Shown: positions 34,113 to 43,546 of the stretch, one piece after another | Numbering within the stretch: the first letter of the stretch is position 1 | How the letters are laid out: the number at the start of each line of letters is the position of its first letter | Source: Halomontanus rarus | GTDB taxonomy: Archaea > Halobacteriota > Halobacteria > Halobacteriales > Natrialbaceae | Reading direction: 5' to 3' (one strand) | Assembly: GCF_029338335.1 (NCBI RefSeq) | Contig: NZ_CP119797.1 | DNA length: 64,000 nt | Program-made: the position numbers and the translations under genes | The notes under the pieces: model-generated | Told to the model about the DNA's origin: nothing | The model's database searches: none | Seen by the model: the letters and a program-made list of their open reading frames with translations, nothing else

Positions 34113-35636
34113 ATGAAGATACTCTACATCGACTGCGATTCGCTCCGCGCCGACCACCTGGGCTGTTACGGCTACGAGCGGGACACGTCGCCGACCATCG
34201 ACGCGCTCGCGGAGGGCGGCCGCCGGTTCACCGAGTACTACGCCTCGGACCTCCCCTGCCTACCGTCGAGGACGGCGCTGTTCACGGGTCGCTTCGGCAT
34301 CCACACCGGCGTCGTCAACCACGGCGGGCTTGCATCGGAGCCGCGGCCGACCGGCGAGGATCGCGGGTTCTCCACCGACGGGCAGTATCGGACGTTGCCC
34401 GCCGCGCTCAGGGACGCGGGCCACCGCACCGCACTCGTCAGCTCGTTCCCGACGCGCCACGGCGCCTGGCACGTCCTCGACGGCTTCGAGGAGTGGCGCG
34501 ACACCGGCGGGCGCGGGTTCGAGCGCGCCGACGAGGTGTACGACCGCGCCGAGGGCTGGCTCGACGACCACGCCGACGAGGACGACTGGTACCTCCACGT
34601 CAACTTCTGGGATCCCCACACCCCCTACGACACGCCGCGGGAGTACGGCAACCCGTTCGAAGACGATCCCGCTCCCGAGTGGCCCGACCAGGAGACGATC
34701 GACGACCACTGGGAGGGATACGGCCCGCACAGCGCCCGAGACCTCCACGGGGTCGGCAAGACGCCCGAGGAGAGCGTCGACTGGGGCGCGGACCCGGGCC
34801 TCGAGCGGACGCCGGCGCGGATCGAGTCCCGCGAGGACTTCCGGCGGTGGATCGACGGCTACGACGTCGGGATCCGCCACATGGACGACCACGTCGAGAA
34901 ACTCCTAGAGTGCCTCGAAGCCCACGGCGTGCGCGAGGAGACCCTCGTGATCGTGAGCGCGGACCACGGCGAGAATCAGGGCGAGGCCAACATCTACGGC
35001 GACCACCACACCGCCGATCGACCGACGGGTCGCGTCCCGATGATCGTGAACGGTCCGGACGTCGCCGCCGGCGTCGACGAGGAGTTTCACTACAGCCTCG
35101 ACCTCGCGCCCACGCTGGCCGATCTCGTCGGCGTCGAACCGGCCGACGGCTGGGACGGACGATCGTTCGCGCCGACGCTCACCGACGGCGAGGCGGCCGG
35201 CCGCGATTACCTTGTGCTCAGCCAGGGGGCGCTGACCTGCCAGCGCGGCGTCCGCTGGGACGACTGGCTCCTCCTGCGGACCTACCACGACGGCCTCCAC
35301 GACTTCGACGACGTCGAACTGTACGACCTCGAGTCGGATCCCCGCCAGACGACGGATCTCTCCGACGATCGAGCCGACGCGGTCGGCGAGGGGATGCGAC
35401 GCCTCGAGGCGTGGCACGCCGACCGAATGCTGGAGTCGGCCCGCGGCGACCGCGGCGGCAACCCCGACGCGCCGACCGGTCTCCGCGATCCCGTGTGGAC
35501 CGTCATCGAGGAGGGCGGACCGTACCACGCGACCCGTCGCCCGGGGAAGGTCCGGCGGTACCTCGACCGACTCCGCGAGACCGACCGCGAACACCACGCC
35601 GACCGCATCGAGCGGCAGTACGGCGACGTCCTCTGA
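34113..35636 (+). CDS. Cys-type sulfatase
   Basis: 507 residues. It has ILYIDCDSLRADHLGCYGYE at the N-terminus (metal Asp), the formylglycine motif CLPSR at residues 49-53 followed by TALFTGRFGIHTGV, LHVNFWDPHTPYDTP near 164, and VIVSADHGENQGEANIYGDH near 277. Metal and maturation residues are intact, unlike the enzyme at 14493. No signal peptide is visible. A tail of about 50 residues rich in Arg and Tyr follows the last conserved strand. Together with the sulfatase at 24073 it argues that the island handles sulfated sugars. The ATG at 34113 was chosen by the conserved start; the upstream frame is antisense noise. Confidence 0.93.
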   Translation: MKILYIDCDSLRADHLGCYGYERDTSPTIDALAEGGRRFTEYYASDLPCLPSRTALFTGRFGIHTGVVNHGGLASEPRPTGEDRGFSTDGQYRTLPAALRDAGHRTALVSSFPTRHGAWHVLDGFEEWRDTGGRGFERADEVYDRAEGWLDDHADEDDWYLHVNFWDPHTPYDTPREYGNPFEDDPAPEWPDQETIDDHWEGYGPHSARDLHGVGKTPEESVDWGADPGLERTPARIESREDFRRWIDGYDVGIRHMDDHVEKLLECLEAHGVREETLVIVSADHGENQGEANIYGDHHTADRPTGRVPMIVNGPDVAAGVDEEFHYSLDLAPTLADLVGVEPADGWDGRSFAPTLTDGEAAGRDYLVLSQGALTCQRGVRWDDWLLLRTYHDGLHDFDDVELYDLESDPRQTTDLSDDRADAVGEGMRRLEAWHADRMLESARGDRGGNPDAPTGLRDPVWTVIEEGGPYHATRRPGKVRRYLDRLRETDREHHADRIERQYGDVL

Positions 35637-35710
35637 CCGATCTCGAGTCTGCAGGAGCCGCATCGGCCCCGTGCATTCGATGCGGCGCCGACGAGCCGAC
35701 GGACGCAAAA

Positions 35711-35719
35711 CACTATATC
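35711..35719 (+). promoter_or_regulatory. TATA box of the Gfo/Idh/MocA-DUF6807 operon
   Basis: CACTATATC about 27 bases before the ATG at 35742, so the transcript should be nearly leaderless. It starts a new unit 105 bases after the sulfatase. Confidence 0.6.
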
Positions 35720-35741
35720 CTCCGGCGAACCGGGTACCGGT

Positions 35742-36830
35742 ATGGGAGTCGATATCGGACTCGTCGGAGCCGGTGGTATTTCACACGCGCACAGACCTGC
35801 GTTTCGAGACTTCGAGGACAGAATTCGGTTGACCGGCGTGTGCGACGTGGACGAAGAGCGGGCGGCGGACGTCGCCGCGGAATTCGACGTCGAGCACTGG
35901 ACCGACTTCGAGACGTTCGTCGAGGACGTCGACGCCGACGCGGTCGACGTCGCGCTCCCGCACTCGCTTCACTACCCCGCGGCGACGGCCGCGCTCGAGG
36001 CGGGGAAACACGTCTTCCTCGAGAAGCCGTTCGCCACCTCGATGGCGGAGTGTTCCGATCTCGTCGACCTCGCCGAACAGGAGGACCGTCGGCTGATGAT
36101 CGGCATGGTACAGCGGTACCACCCGCGCCACCGGGCGGTGAAATCCCTGGTCGACGCGGGCGAGCTCGGACCGATCCACACCGCCCGGATCGACATGTTA
36201 CAGAGCCTACCGGAGGCGGGGTTCCCGCCCGACCACTGGCTATACGACGGCGAGCTCGCCGGCGGCGGGGGGATCCTCAGCGTGCTGGTGCACAAGATCG
36301 ATCTGCTGCGATACTTCCTCGGCGACGCCCGCCGGGCGATCGGGGTGAGCAAGACGGTCCACGAGTCGTTCGACGACGCCGAAGATTACGCGGTCGGCCT
36401 GCTGGAGTTCGAAAACGGGACGGTGGCAGATTTTTTCAACACCTACTCCGCCGCGGGCCGCCCGTACGACGAGCTGTTCTGGCTGTTCGGCGGGGACGGC
36501 GTCGTCCACACCGTTCCCGACGACCCGCACGAAGAGCCGTACGTGGACATGCCGCGACCGAAGGTGCGGTATCGGGGCGACGGCGGATCCGACAAGCGCT
36601 TCGAACCGATCGACCCGACTCCGACCGAGACGGGACTCCCGACGGACAGCGCTTTCACGAATGAACTGCTCCACTTCGCGGACTGCGTCGAAACCGGGCG
36701 AGAACCGCTCTCGAGCGGTCGGGACAACCTGCGCACGATGGCGACCGTCTTCGCGATCTACGAGAGCTGTCGCAACGACGGCGCGCCCGCGATGGTGGAC
36801 GATATCCTCCAGAACCACGGAGGCGCGTAA
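35742..36830 (+). CDS. Gfo/Idh/MocA family dehydrogenase
   Basis: 362 residues. The N-terminal Rossmann domain starts MGVDIGLVGAGGISHAHRPA, with the family motif GKHVFLEKPFATSMAECSDL (Lys of EKP catalytic) near residue 88. The substrate domain has MIGMVQRYHPRHRAVK near 117 and LAGGGGILSVLVHKIDLLRY near 167 (His catalytic). Members oxidise or reduce sugars, inositols and sugar derivatives with NAD(P). Its stop and the next start overlap by one base (TAATG), so it is coupled to the DUF6807 gene. DUF6807 and Gfo/Idh/MocA genes are often found together in carbohydrate clusters. Confidence 0.9.
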   Translation: MGVDIGLVGAGGISHAHRPAFRDFEDRIRLTGVCDVDEERAADVAAEFDVEHWTDFETFVEDVDADAVDVALPHSLHYPAATAALEAGKHVFLEKPFATSMAECSDLVDLAEQEDRRLMIGMVQRYHPRHRAVKSLVDAGELGPIHTARIDMLQSLPEAGFPPDHWLYDGELAGGGGILSVLVHKIDLLRYFLGDARRAIGVSKTVHESFDDAEDYAVGLLEFENGTVADFFNTYSAAGRPYDELFWLFGGDGVVHTVPDDPHEEPYVDMPRPKVRYRGDGGSDKRFEPIDPTPTETGLPTDSAFTNELLHFADCVETGREPLSSGRDNLRTMATVFAIYESCRNDGAPAMVDDILQNHGGA

Positions 36831-37729
36831 TGGGGCTCACCGCTGACGACGACGACGGCACCGTCACGATCCGGACCGGCGACGGGACGCTGGCGCGGTA
36901 CCGGGCCGCGACGGCGGCGAGCAAACCCCACTTCGACGTCGTGGCGGTGCCGCCGTCGGCGACCGACGCGGCCGGTCGAAACCTGGTTCTGGCCGCGCCC
37001 CACGACCACCAGTGGCATCTGGGGCTGTTCTTCTGTCAGAAGCTCGTCGACGGGATCAACTGCTGGGAGTCCGAACTGTACGAGGCGGACGGACGGCCGC
37101 ACGGAGCCGCCGAACACGTCGACTACGGCGTCACGCGAGACGCGGACGCGGTCACGATCACCCAGGACGTGACGTGGCGAAAAGACACGGGCGAGCGACT
37201 GCTCGCCGACGCCAGAGCGATTACGGTTCACGAACCCGAACGGGGCGGGTATCTACTCACGTGGCACCAGTCGCTCGAGGCGATCGACGAGACGCGGTAC
37301 CTGTCGAGCGAAACGCTCCACGGCCACTACAGCGGGTTCAGCGTTCGATTCGCCAGGAGTATGACGAACGGTCGCGTCCGGTTGCCGGCGACCGAATCCC
37401 CCGAGACGGACGAGACGATCGGTCCGCGCGGGACGTGGTGCGACTACTCGGGCGGGATCGACGGGCGCGTCGGAACGGACGGGACGGAGGATCCCTGGAC
37501 GGCCGGCATCGCGCTGCTGAACCACCCGACCAACGAACCGCACCCGGTGCGGTGGTTCGCCGCCCGCGAACCGTTTGGATTCCTCTCCGCGAATCCGACG
37601 TTCGAAACTGTCGCGACCCTCCCGGAAGGGGACACCCGCTCGTGGCGGTGGGGTGCGTGGGTTCACGCCGGGACGCCCGATCGCGACGCGATCGAGAGCG
37701 CGTACGAGCGGTTCGTGGACGTCGCCTGA
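36830..37729 (+). CDS. DUF6807 (PmoA-like) family protein
   Basis: 299 residues. Motifs: NLVLAAPHDHQWHLGLFFCQ near 46-64 (His-rich), INCWESELYEADGRPHGAAE near 72, LTWHQSLEAIDETRYLSSET near 141, LHGHYSGFSVRFARSM near 162 and GTWCDYSGGIDGRVGTDG near 202. The family is an all-beta fold, cytosolic here, of unsettled function, commonly beside sugar dehydrogenases. A decayed relative of its C-terminus lies at 25794. It is co-translated with the Gfo/Idh/MocA gene. Confidence 0.82.
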   Translation: MGLTADDDDGTVTIRTGDGTLARYRAATAASKPHFDVVAVPPSATDAAGRNLVLAAPHDHQWHLGLFFCQKLVDGINCWESELYEADGRPHGAAEHVDYGVTRDADAVTITQDVTWRKDTGERLLADARAITVHEPERGGYLLTWHQSLEAIDETRYLSSETLHGHYSGFSVRFARSMTNGRVRLPATESPETDETIGPRGTWCDYSGGIDGRVGTDGTEDPWTAGIALLNHPTNEPHPVRWFAAREPFGFLSANPTFETVATLPEGDTRSWRWGAWVHAGTPDRDAIESAYERFVDVA

Positions 37730-37734
37730 ACCTC

Positions 37735-37815
37735 GTCGTCGCCTCCGTCTCTGTCCAGTTCTCTGCCGTCTCCGTCCTGCATCCGTCTCCGGTTCCGTCC
37801 CCATTTCCGTCTCTA
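37735..37815. repeat. CCGTCTC-rich low-complexity stretch
   Basis: Directly after the DUF6807 gene the plus strand reads as degenerate CCGTCTC/TCCGTC six- to seven-base units. Its complement resembles the GGAGACGG units at 25655-25735, next to the DUF6807 remnant. Confidence 0.45.
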
Positions 37816-37933
37816 CCCGCTTCGGATCGTCGACTCCCGACGACGGCCGGTCGGAGGAGTCGCCGATCACGACGCGTCTCCGCCCCGAGGGAAGCCCGCC
37901 CGCAGCGGCTAGACCGGCCCGACGGGTTACCGT

Positions 37934-40117
37934 CTACCGTCCGAACTGGTCGGTCACGAGCCCGTACGCGATCCGACACGCCTCTCCCCGAGTGAGCGAC
38001 ATGGATTCGGCCAACTCGAGGTCCGCCGCGATCCCCCGCGGGTTCGCCCGGACGCCGTCTCGCTCGACGGCCTCCTCGAGCGCGCTCAGGAAGGTCCCGG
38101 CGTCGACGACGGCGTCCGAACGCCGTTCCGGCGTCGGGAGCGCGCGAGCGCGTTCGGCCGCGTCGAGGTCGCCCGCGAGAAGGTCTGCGGTCGTCCGGGC
38201 CCACGCCTCGGCCGTCGTCGCGTCGAGCGGTTCCGACGGTTGCGCCTCGTAGCTGTCGAAGAACCCCTTCGTCCCGAGGAACTGGATCGGCGCCACGTGA
38301 GGGCCGTCGTCCGAGACGTCGACGTCGGCGAAGTACGAGAGCGTGCTCCCGCGTTCGGCCAGCTCCCACAGCAGCCCGTCCGAATCCAGCGTTCCGGGCG
38401 CGATGCCCGTCCGAACCGCACGAGCGGCCGCGACGCCCGCCGCTTCGCCGAGCTGGAACCACGTCGGCTCGAGACGGATCGTCTGAAACCCGACGTGGGA
38501 GGCCGAGAGCGCGACGGGGACGAGCAGGTCGTCGAGTCCCGTCGGGACGAGCGAGCCGTAGGGAATCTGGGAGGGGACGGTCGACTCCGTCAGGAAGAAT
38601 CGTCCGTCGGCGGCGGTTCCCTGTCGGCGAACGGCCCGCACGTCGTGGGGGTCGAGCGGGAACTCGGCGATTCCGACGGCGTCGTCGTGAACGGGGGACC
38701 GTCCCAGTCCGGGCGCGAGGAACGCGTCTCCCTCCGTGAACGTCTTCCGCCCCTCGATCCGTCGGGCCTCGCGGACGTAGAGCTGGAAGGGGAAGTTGTT
38801 GTCGTCGACGAATTCGTCCTTCGCCAGCCCCCACTGGCGGGCCTGTTCCTGCGCCGCCTCCGGAACCGCGTCGTCGTTCTGCAGGAAGTACAGGAATCCG
38901 AGGACGTACTCGCGGTGGCGGTTCGCGATCTCCCGGCGCTCGTCCCAGTCGGCTTCGGGGTACGCGTGGGACTCCCCGACGAGGTCGCAGGCGTTCATGT
39001 CCCGCTTGTCGTTCGGCAGGTTCCCCCAGACGAACTCGTCGCCCTCCTGTTCGAGGTGAACGTCGCCCGCGAGGCCCTCCGGCGATCGGTCGAGGAGTCT
39101 CGTCTGGGCCGGCAACGGGAGCAGGCCGTCCTCGGTGGGGTCCGTTCCACGGTAGACGTCTTCGGACAGCGGCACCCACCGGTCCTCGTCGTCCACGCGA
39201 GCGCGCCGACCGCCGGTCTCGTACCACCGATTCATCGCCTCGGCGAGTTCCGGCGACTCGCGGTCGGCCAGCCCGACCGTCATCGGATCCTCGACGCCGC
39301 GGTCGTCTATGTACTCGCGCATCCCCTCAAGGTCCTCGAGCACCCAGAGGTACTCCCGGCGGTCGTAGCCGTCGGGTTCGTCCGGGTAGCGTCGGTTCTC
39401 CGGGTCGCTGCTCAGACACAGCCGATAGTTGTACGACTGCACCGCGTCGTCCCCCTCGCCGGTGCTCCCCGCCCGGATCGTCGAGACGTCGTCCGCGTCG
39501 GTGAAGACCCGGCCGGCGAACCGCTCGCCGTACTCCTCGCGCGATTCTCGACCGACGCGGTAGGGCGCGCCGGCGACGGCCGCCAGGTCGCCCTCGTAGG
39601 TGGCGTCGACGAACGCGTCGGCCTCGAGGGTTCGGGTTTCGTCCGCGCCCCGGTCTTCGCTCCTGCTCTCGCTCCCGCTCCCGCCCCCGTCTCCGCCGAA
39701 GGACTCGAACGAGACGCTTCGAAGACTACGACCCGCTCGGTCGGCGGAGACCGGGCGCCAGCCCCGTCCGACGGTCAGCGACGACTCCGCGTCGACGAGC
39801 GCCTCGAACGTTTCCTCGGCGACGTGCGGTTCGAAGACCAGCCCCCCGTTGCAGGTTTGGTACTGGTCCGAATCTGACCCGTACGTCGTCCGATAGTGGC
39901 GACGGACGCGCTCGAAGAACTCGTCGAGGACCGGCGACCGCCCCTTGCGCGGGTGGAGCAACGTGTCGGTCATGCTCAGGCCGCTGGCCATCATTCCGCC
40001 GAGCGAATCGTTGTACGTCACTAGACAGGTTTCCAGGTCGGCGCGGGCCGCGTGAACGGCCGCCGCGACGCCCGCAGGTGTCCCTCCGGTAACGACTACC
40101 TCGCACCTCGAGTCCAT
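37934..40117 (-). CDS. Large FAD-dependent oxidoreductase
   Basis: 727 residues. FAD is bound at the N-terminus: MDSRCEVVVTGGTPAGVAAA (GxGxxG variant TGGTPAG), then TCLVTYNDSLGGMMASG at residues 36-52. This is the FAD_oxidored family (PF12831 type), whose bacterial members often sit with glycoside hydrolases and sulfatases. Later motifs are DAFVDATYEGDLAAVAGAPY near 192 and LVPTGLDDLLVPVALSASHV near 520 (second FAD contact). No signal peptide is seen. The likely role is oxidation of a sugar or sugar-derived substrate; the electron acceptor is unknown. It is divergent from the GH32 gene. Confidence 0.88.
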   Translation of the reverse strand: MDSRCEVVVTGGTPAGVAAAVHAARADLETCLVTYNDSLGGMMASGLSMTDTLLHPRKGRSPVLDEFFERVRRHYRTTYGSDSDQYQTCNGGLVFEPHVAEETFEALVDAESSLTVGRGWRPVSADRAGRSLRSVSFESFGGDGGGSGSESRSEDRGADETRTLEADAFVDATYEGDLAAVAGAPYRVGRESREEYGERFAGRVFTDADDVSTIRAGSTGEGDDAVQSYNYRLCLSSDPENRRYPDEPDGYDRREYLWVLEDLEGMREYIDDRGVEDPMTVGLADRESPELAEAMNRWYETGGRRARVDDEDRWVPLSEDVYRGTDPTEDGLLPLPAQTRLLDRSPEGLAGDVHLEQEGDEFVWGNLPNDKRDMNACDLVGESHAYPEADWDERREIANRHREYVLGFLYFLQNDDAVPEAAQEQARQWGLAKDEFVDDNNFPFQLYVREARRIEGRKTFTEGDAFLAPGLGRSPVHDDAVGIAEFPLDPHDVRAVRRQGTAADGRFFLTESTVPSQIPYGSLVPTGLDDLLVPVALSASHVGFQTIRLEPTWFQLGEAAGVAAARAVRTGIAPGTLDSDGLLWELAERGSTLSYFADVDVSDDGPHVAPIQFLGTKGFFDSYEAQPSEPLDATTAEAWARTTADLLAGDLDAAERARALPTPERRSDAVVDAGTFLSALEEAVERDGVRANPRGIAADLELAESMSLTRGEACRIAYGLVTDQFGR

Positions 40118-40471
40118 GGTCCTACTGTCTCAGGGTGCACAAAGAACGTTTCGTCCGTCGTGCCGGGTCGTCTCCTGACGGCAACCCAGGGTCACTATTC
40201 ACCACCGCTCTCGTCCGGAGACCCGTGCGGAAGCGTCTCGGATCGCTCGCGGTCGGTCTCGATGAGACGTGTTCGCCCCGATTCGACGCCGTGCGGACGG
40301 CCTCGAATACCGCGAGGACGTGGTGAGCGGAACGTCTTCGAACTCGTCCGAGCCCCGCTTTCGAATCCGAATCGAATCGTCGAACCGGTTCGGATCGGAG
40401 CGGTGTCGGGACCGATTCGAGACATTCCGGCACCAGTAACGTTACTACCCGCGCTCGAATGGGTATCGTAC
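40118..40471. other. Divergent regulatory region
   Basis: 354 bases between the FAD oxidoreductase (minus) and GH32 gene (plus). It holds a perfect 12-base palindrome at 40435-40446 described separately. No gene is seen. Confidence 0.5.
40435..40446. promoter_or_regulatory. Perfect 12-base palindrome, operator candidate
   Basis: AGTAACGTTACT, a perfect inverted repeat lying 26-37 bases before the GH32 start codon at 40472, that is at the expected core promoter. A dimeric regulator bound here would block or place transcription factors. Confidence 0.4.
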
Positions 40472-42667
40472 ATGGACTCGAGTACGCGGAGCGTCGGATT
40501 TCTCGTCGCCGGCGAGCCGACGACGGAACACCGCGCGGCCCGCGAGTGGCTCGCCGACAGCGAGGAGATCGACGCGACGACGGTCCGGCTGGGCGACGTC
40601 GCGGACGGAAGCGTGGACCCGCGCCGATTCGACGCGTGCTGGTGGCACGCCGACGAGCCGATCCGGGGGGCCGCGTGGCTTCGGCGAAGCGGCGTCGCTG
40701 AGCGGATTCGCGAGTACGTCGCCGGAGGCGGCGGGTTACTGCTCAGCCATCTCGCCGTTCCGACCGTCGTCGATTTCGGGTTCGACGCGATCGCGCCCGA
40801 CACCGTCGTCCCGACGACGGGGACGGTGACGTCGGGCTTCCTCGCCAAGGCCGCCCATCGGGACCACCCCGTCTTCGCGAACACGCCGGGGCTCCGGTTC
40901 GTCACCGAGCGGCCGGGCGAGCGAACCGCCGTCGCTCGCTACGAGCAGCGGCTTCCGAAGTCGGGGGAGGTGCTGGCGGGAAACTACGTCGAAGGCGACG
41001 ACGCCCCGTACGAGGCGACGGTCGTCGAGTGGCGCGAGGGGGACGGTACCGTGATCGGCGTCGGTGCACACCTCGGGTTCGCCGACTTCGGTCGGAATCC
41101 GTACCGGTCGACGCTCTCGCGGTTCGCGACCGACCTGCTCGAGTACCTGTCCGACCGCGACCGCCGGCCCCAGCCGATGACCGCACAGCTTCGCGGACGG
41201 GACGCGTTCCGTCGCGTTCGGTCGATCGTGGACCGAGATCCGAACCGTCCGCGGTACCACTTCTGTCCGCCCGCGAACTGGCAGAACGACCCGAGCGGAA
41301 TCGTTCGGTGGAACGGATCGTACCACCTCTTCTACAACCACAATCCGGCCGGACCGTACCACGGGACCCTCCACGGCGTCCCCAACGTCAAGGGACACGC
41401 GGTCAGCCCGGATCTGGTTCGGTGGGAAGACCGATCCATCGCGCTCTGGCCGACCGAAGGCGGTCCCGACGAGCAGGGGACGTGGACCGGCTGTATCGTC
41501 GACGACGACGGGACGCCGACGTTCGTCTACACCGGCGCGAGCGGCGGCGCTCGGTACTCGACCGGCGGCCGCCAGCGCCCCTGTCTCGCGGTGGCGGTCG
41601 ACGACGACCTCGATGAGTGGGAGAAGCGGTCGACGCCGATCGTCGAGGACCCGCCGCCGGAACTCGACCTCGTCTCGTGGGACTGGGACGAGGAGTTCCG
41701 CGATCACTGCGTCTGGCGCGAGGGCGACGGCGACGAGTGGTTCCAGCTCATCGGGTCGGGGATCGACGGTGCGGGCGGCGCGGCGCTGCTCTACCGATCC
41801 GACGACCTCGAGAAGTGGGAGTACTGCAACCCCATCCTCGTCGGCGACGCCGACGAAACGGGGACGGTCTGGGAGTGCCCCGAGCTGTTTCCCGTCGGCG
41901 ACCGGCACCTCCTGCACGTCTCGTGTAACTCGACGGTCTACTACTTTCTCGGGGAGTTCGACGGGCGGCGGTTCCGTCCGGACCGCCGCGGGCGGCTCGA
42001 CTACGGCGACTTCTACGTGCCCCAGACCCTCCGCGACGAGGCCGGTCGCCGGACCGCGTTCGGCTGGGTCAGAAGCGGACGCGATACCGCCGCACAGTGG
42101 AACGCCGGGTGGGCCGGCTCGATGTCGATTCCGAGGGTCCTCGACGTCGACGCGGACGGCCGGCTCACGATCGAGCCGTCGCCGGCCGTCGAATCGCTTC
42201 GAGCGGAACGGCTCGCCCGTCGCCGCGTCGACCTCTCGAGCGCGGACGGATCGGTCGAGCTCGACGGCGTCTCGGGAACGACGCTCGAGGTCGACCTCGA
42301 GATCGATCCCGGCGGCGCGAGCGAGGTCGAACTGGTCGTCCGTCGATCGCCGGACGGCGAGGAGCGGACGCCGATCCGGTACCTGCCGGGCGAGGAGCGA
42401 CTCGTCGTCGACCGGTCGAACGCGAGTCGCAGCGCGGCCGTCGACGACGGACCGCGGTCGATGCCGGTCGAGCGCTCCGACGAGGGTGCGCTCCGGTTGC
42501 GTGCGTTCCTCGATCGATCGATCCTCGAACTGTTCGCCGACGAACGCCGGTGTCTCACGACACGCGTCTATCCGACGCGGACGGACAGCACCGGAGTCGC
42601 GCTCTCCGCCGAGGGCGGGCGGGCGACGGCGTCGCTCACAGCGTGGCGGATGGCGTCGATATGGTGA
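40472..42667 (+). CDS. GH32 family hydrolase with N-terminal amidotransferase-like domain
   Basis: 731 residues. An N-terminal domain (about 1-235) reads RSVGFLVAGEPTTEHRAARE, DACWWHADEPIRGAAWLRRS, VAGGGGLLLSHLAVPTVVDF, resembling a ThuA/class-I-amidotransferase-like fold. The GH32 five-bladed propeller follows: YHFCPPANWQNDPSGIVRWN with nucleophile Asp273, EFRDHCVWRE near Asp411 (RDP motif changed to RDH), WECPELFPVGD with acid/base Glu468, and a beta-sandwich C-domain with DRSILELFADERR near 690. GH32 enzymes act on fructosyl linkages (sucrose, levan, inulin). No signal peptide is visible, so cytosolic action is expected. The changed RDP motif may alter substrate choice. Confidence 0.9.
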   Translation: MDSSTRSVGFLVAGEPTTEHRAAREWLADSEEIDATTVRLGDVADGSVDPRRFDACWWHADEPIRGAAWLRRSGVAERIREYVAGGGGLLLSHLAVPTVVDFGFDAIAPDTVVPTTGTVTSGFLAKAAHRDHPVFANTPGLRFVTERPGERTAVARYEQRLPKSGEVLAGNYVEGDDAPYEATVVEWREGDGTVIGVGAHLGFADFGRNPYRSTLSRFATDLLEYLSDRDRRPQPMTAQLRGRDAFRRVRSIVDRDPNRPRYHFCPPANWQNDPSGIVRWNGSYHLFYNHNPAGPYHGTLHGVPNVKGHAVSPDLVRWEDRSIALWPTEGGPDEQGTWTGCIVDDDGTPTFVYTGASGGARYSTGGRQRPCLAVAVDDDLDEWEKRSTPIVEDPPPELDLVSWDWDEEFRDHCVWREGDGDEWFQLIGSGIDGAGGAALLYRSDDLEKWEYCNPILVGDADETGTVWECPELFPVGDRHLLHVSCNSTVYYFLGEFDGRRFRPDRRGRLDYGDFYVPQTLRDEAGRRTAFGWVRSGRDTAAQWNAGWAGSMSIPRVLDVDADGRLTIEPSPAVESLRAERLARRRVDLSSADGSVELDGVSGTTLEVDLEIDPGGASEVELVVRRSPDGEERTPIRYLPGEERLVVDRSNASRSAAVDDGPRSMPVERSDEGALRLRAFLDRSILELFADERRCLTTRVYPTRTDSTGVALSAEGGRATASLTAWRMASIW

Positions 42668-42724
42668 CGACCGCCGGTGCTGTGGGCGCGACACGGAGAA
42701 TCGGCCCTCGGGCGATCGGCGGCT

Positions 42725-43546
42725 TCAGTTCTGGGCCTCGATCAGTTCGTAGTTGCACTCCTGTTCGATGTGGTGGACCGGAACCTCGGGGAACGTCTCG
42801 TCGAGGTGTTCGGCGAGGCGCCCGATGCTGGCGACCTCGCTCGTGGCGTGGTTCACGGCGACGATCGGGAGCCCCATGTCCGTCGCGAGCGCCCCGTCGG
42901 TCCAGTAGGAGAGCCCGTCGTCGCTGCAGACGAGCAGGTCCGGGTCGTAGCGGTCGACGAGTTCGATGACCGGGGTTATCGCCCCCGTCCCGATGACGAC
43001 GCGGGACACGTCGGCGTCGGCGGGTCCGAGTAACTGGACCGCTTCCTGACCGTACGGGCGGGTGTTTCGGGCGACCTGCTCGGCTACGTCCCGAGCCGTC
43101 CTCGATTCGAGCTCGTACACCCGGTAGTAGCCGTCCTCGACGGCCGCCGACTCGCCGGGCTCGGCGAACTCGAGTTGCTCGCCCCACGTGTCCGGCACGC
43201 CCAGTCCCGGATACTCGTCCCAGACGTCGTGGCAGCGCAGGATCGTCATATCGAGGTCGTCGACGAGCGCGACCTTGGACTCGATCTGGTCGGCGATCGC
43301 GTCCGGGAAGTTCTCCGGCGCCGGTTCGACGAAGTGGTCGTAGTAGGTCGCCTCGTGGGTCACGAAGAGGTTACAGCCGAGTTCTGCCGCCCGTTCCAGT
43401 GCCCACGTGTAGCTCATCCAGCCGACCGCGATACCCTCGACTTCCGCGTTCGGGTCGCCCTGTTTGAACGTGTCGACGGTGTCGTCCCAGTCGACCCAGT
43501 CGTCGTCGAGTGACCGCAGGTGGTCGTACACGTCAGTCGCGTCCAT
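42725..43546 (-). CDS. Nif3-like dinuclear metal-centre protein
   Basis: About 273 residues. It matches the NIF3/YbgI family: MDATDVYDHLRSLDDDWVDW, FKQGDPNAEVEGIAVGWMSY, LGCNLFVTHEATYYDHF near 72 (metal His), then GTGAITPVIELVD near 190 and MGLPIVAVNHATSEVASIGR near 235 with the second metal His and Glu. Proteins of this family form toroids with a two-metal site and are tentatively linked to GTP cyclohydrolase or nucleotide hydrolysis. Some Nif3-like proteins lie in sugar clusters, as here. ATG 43573 would add nine residues; 43546 fits the domain start. Confidence 0.82.
   Translation of the reverse strand: MDATDVYDHLRSLDDDWVDWDDTVDTFKQGDPNAEVEGIAVGWMSYTWALERAAELGCNLFVTHEATYYDHFVEPAPENFPDAIADQIESKVALVDDLDMTILRCHDVWDEYPGLGVPDTWGEQLEFAEPGESAAVEDGYYRVYELESRTARDVAEQVARNTRPYGQEAVQLLGPADADVSRVVIGTGAITPVIELVDRYDPDLLVCSDDGLSYWTDGALATDMGLPIVAVNHATSEVASIGRLAEHLDETFPEVPVHHIEQECNYELIEAQN

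Noticed and set aside
37338..39227. 629-codon minus-strand frame over the FAD oxidoreductase
   Set aside because: Arg/Gly-rich shadow of the real gene at 37934-40117, with no motif.
40736..42694. 652-codon minus-strand frame antisense to GH32
   Set aside because: No motif and shadow composition; the GH32 catalytic motifs are on the plus strand.
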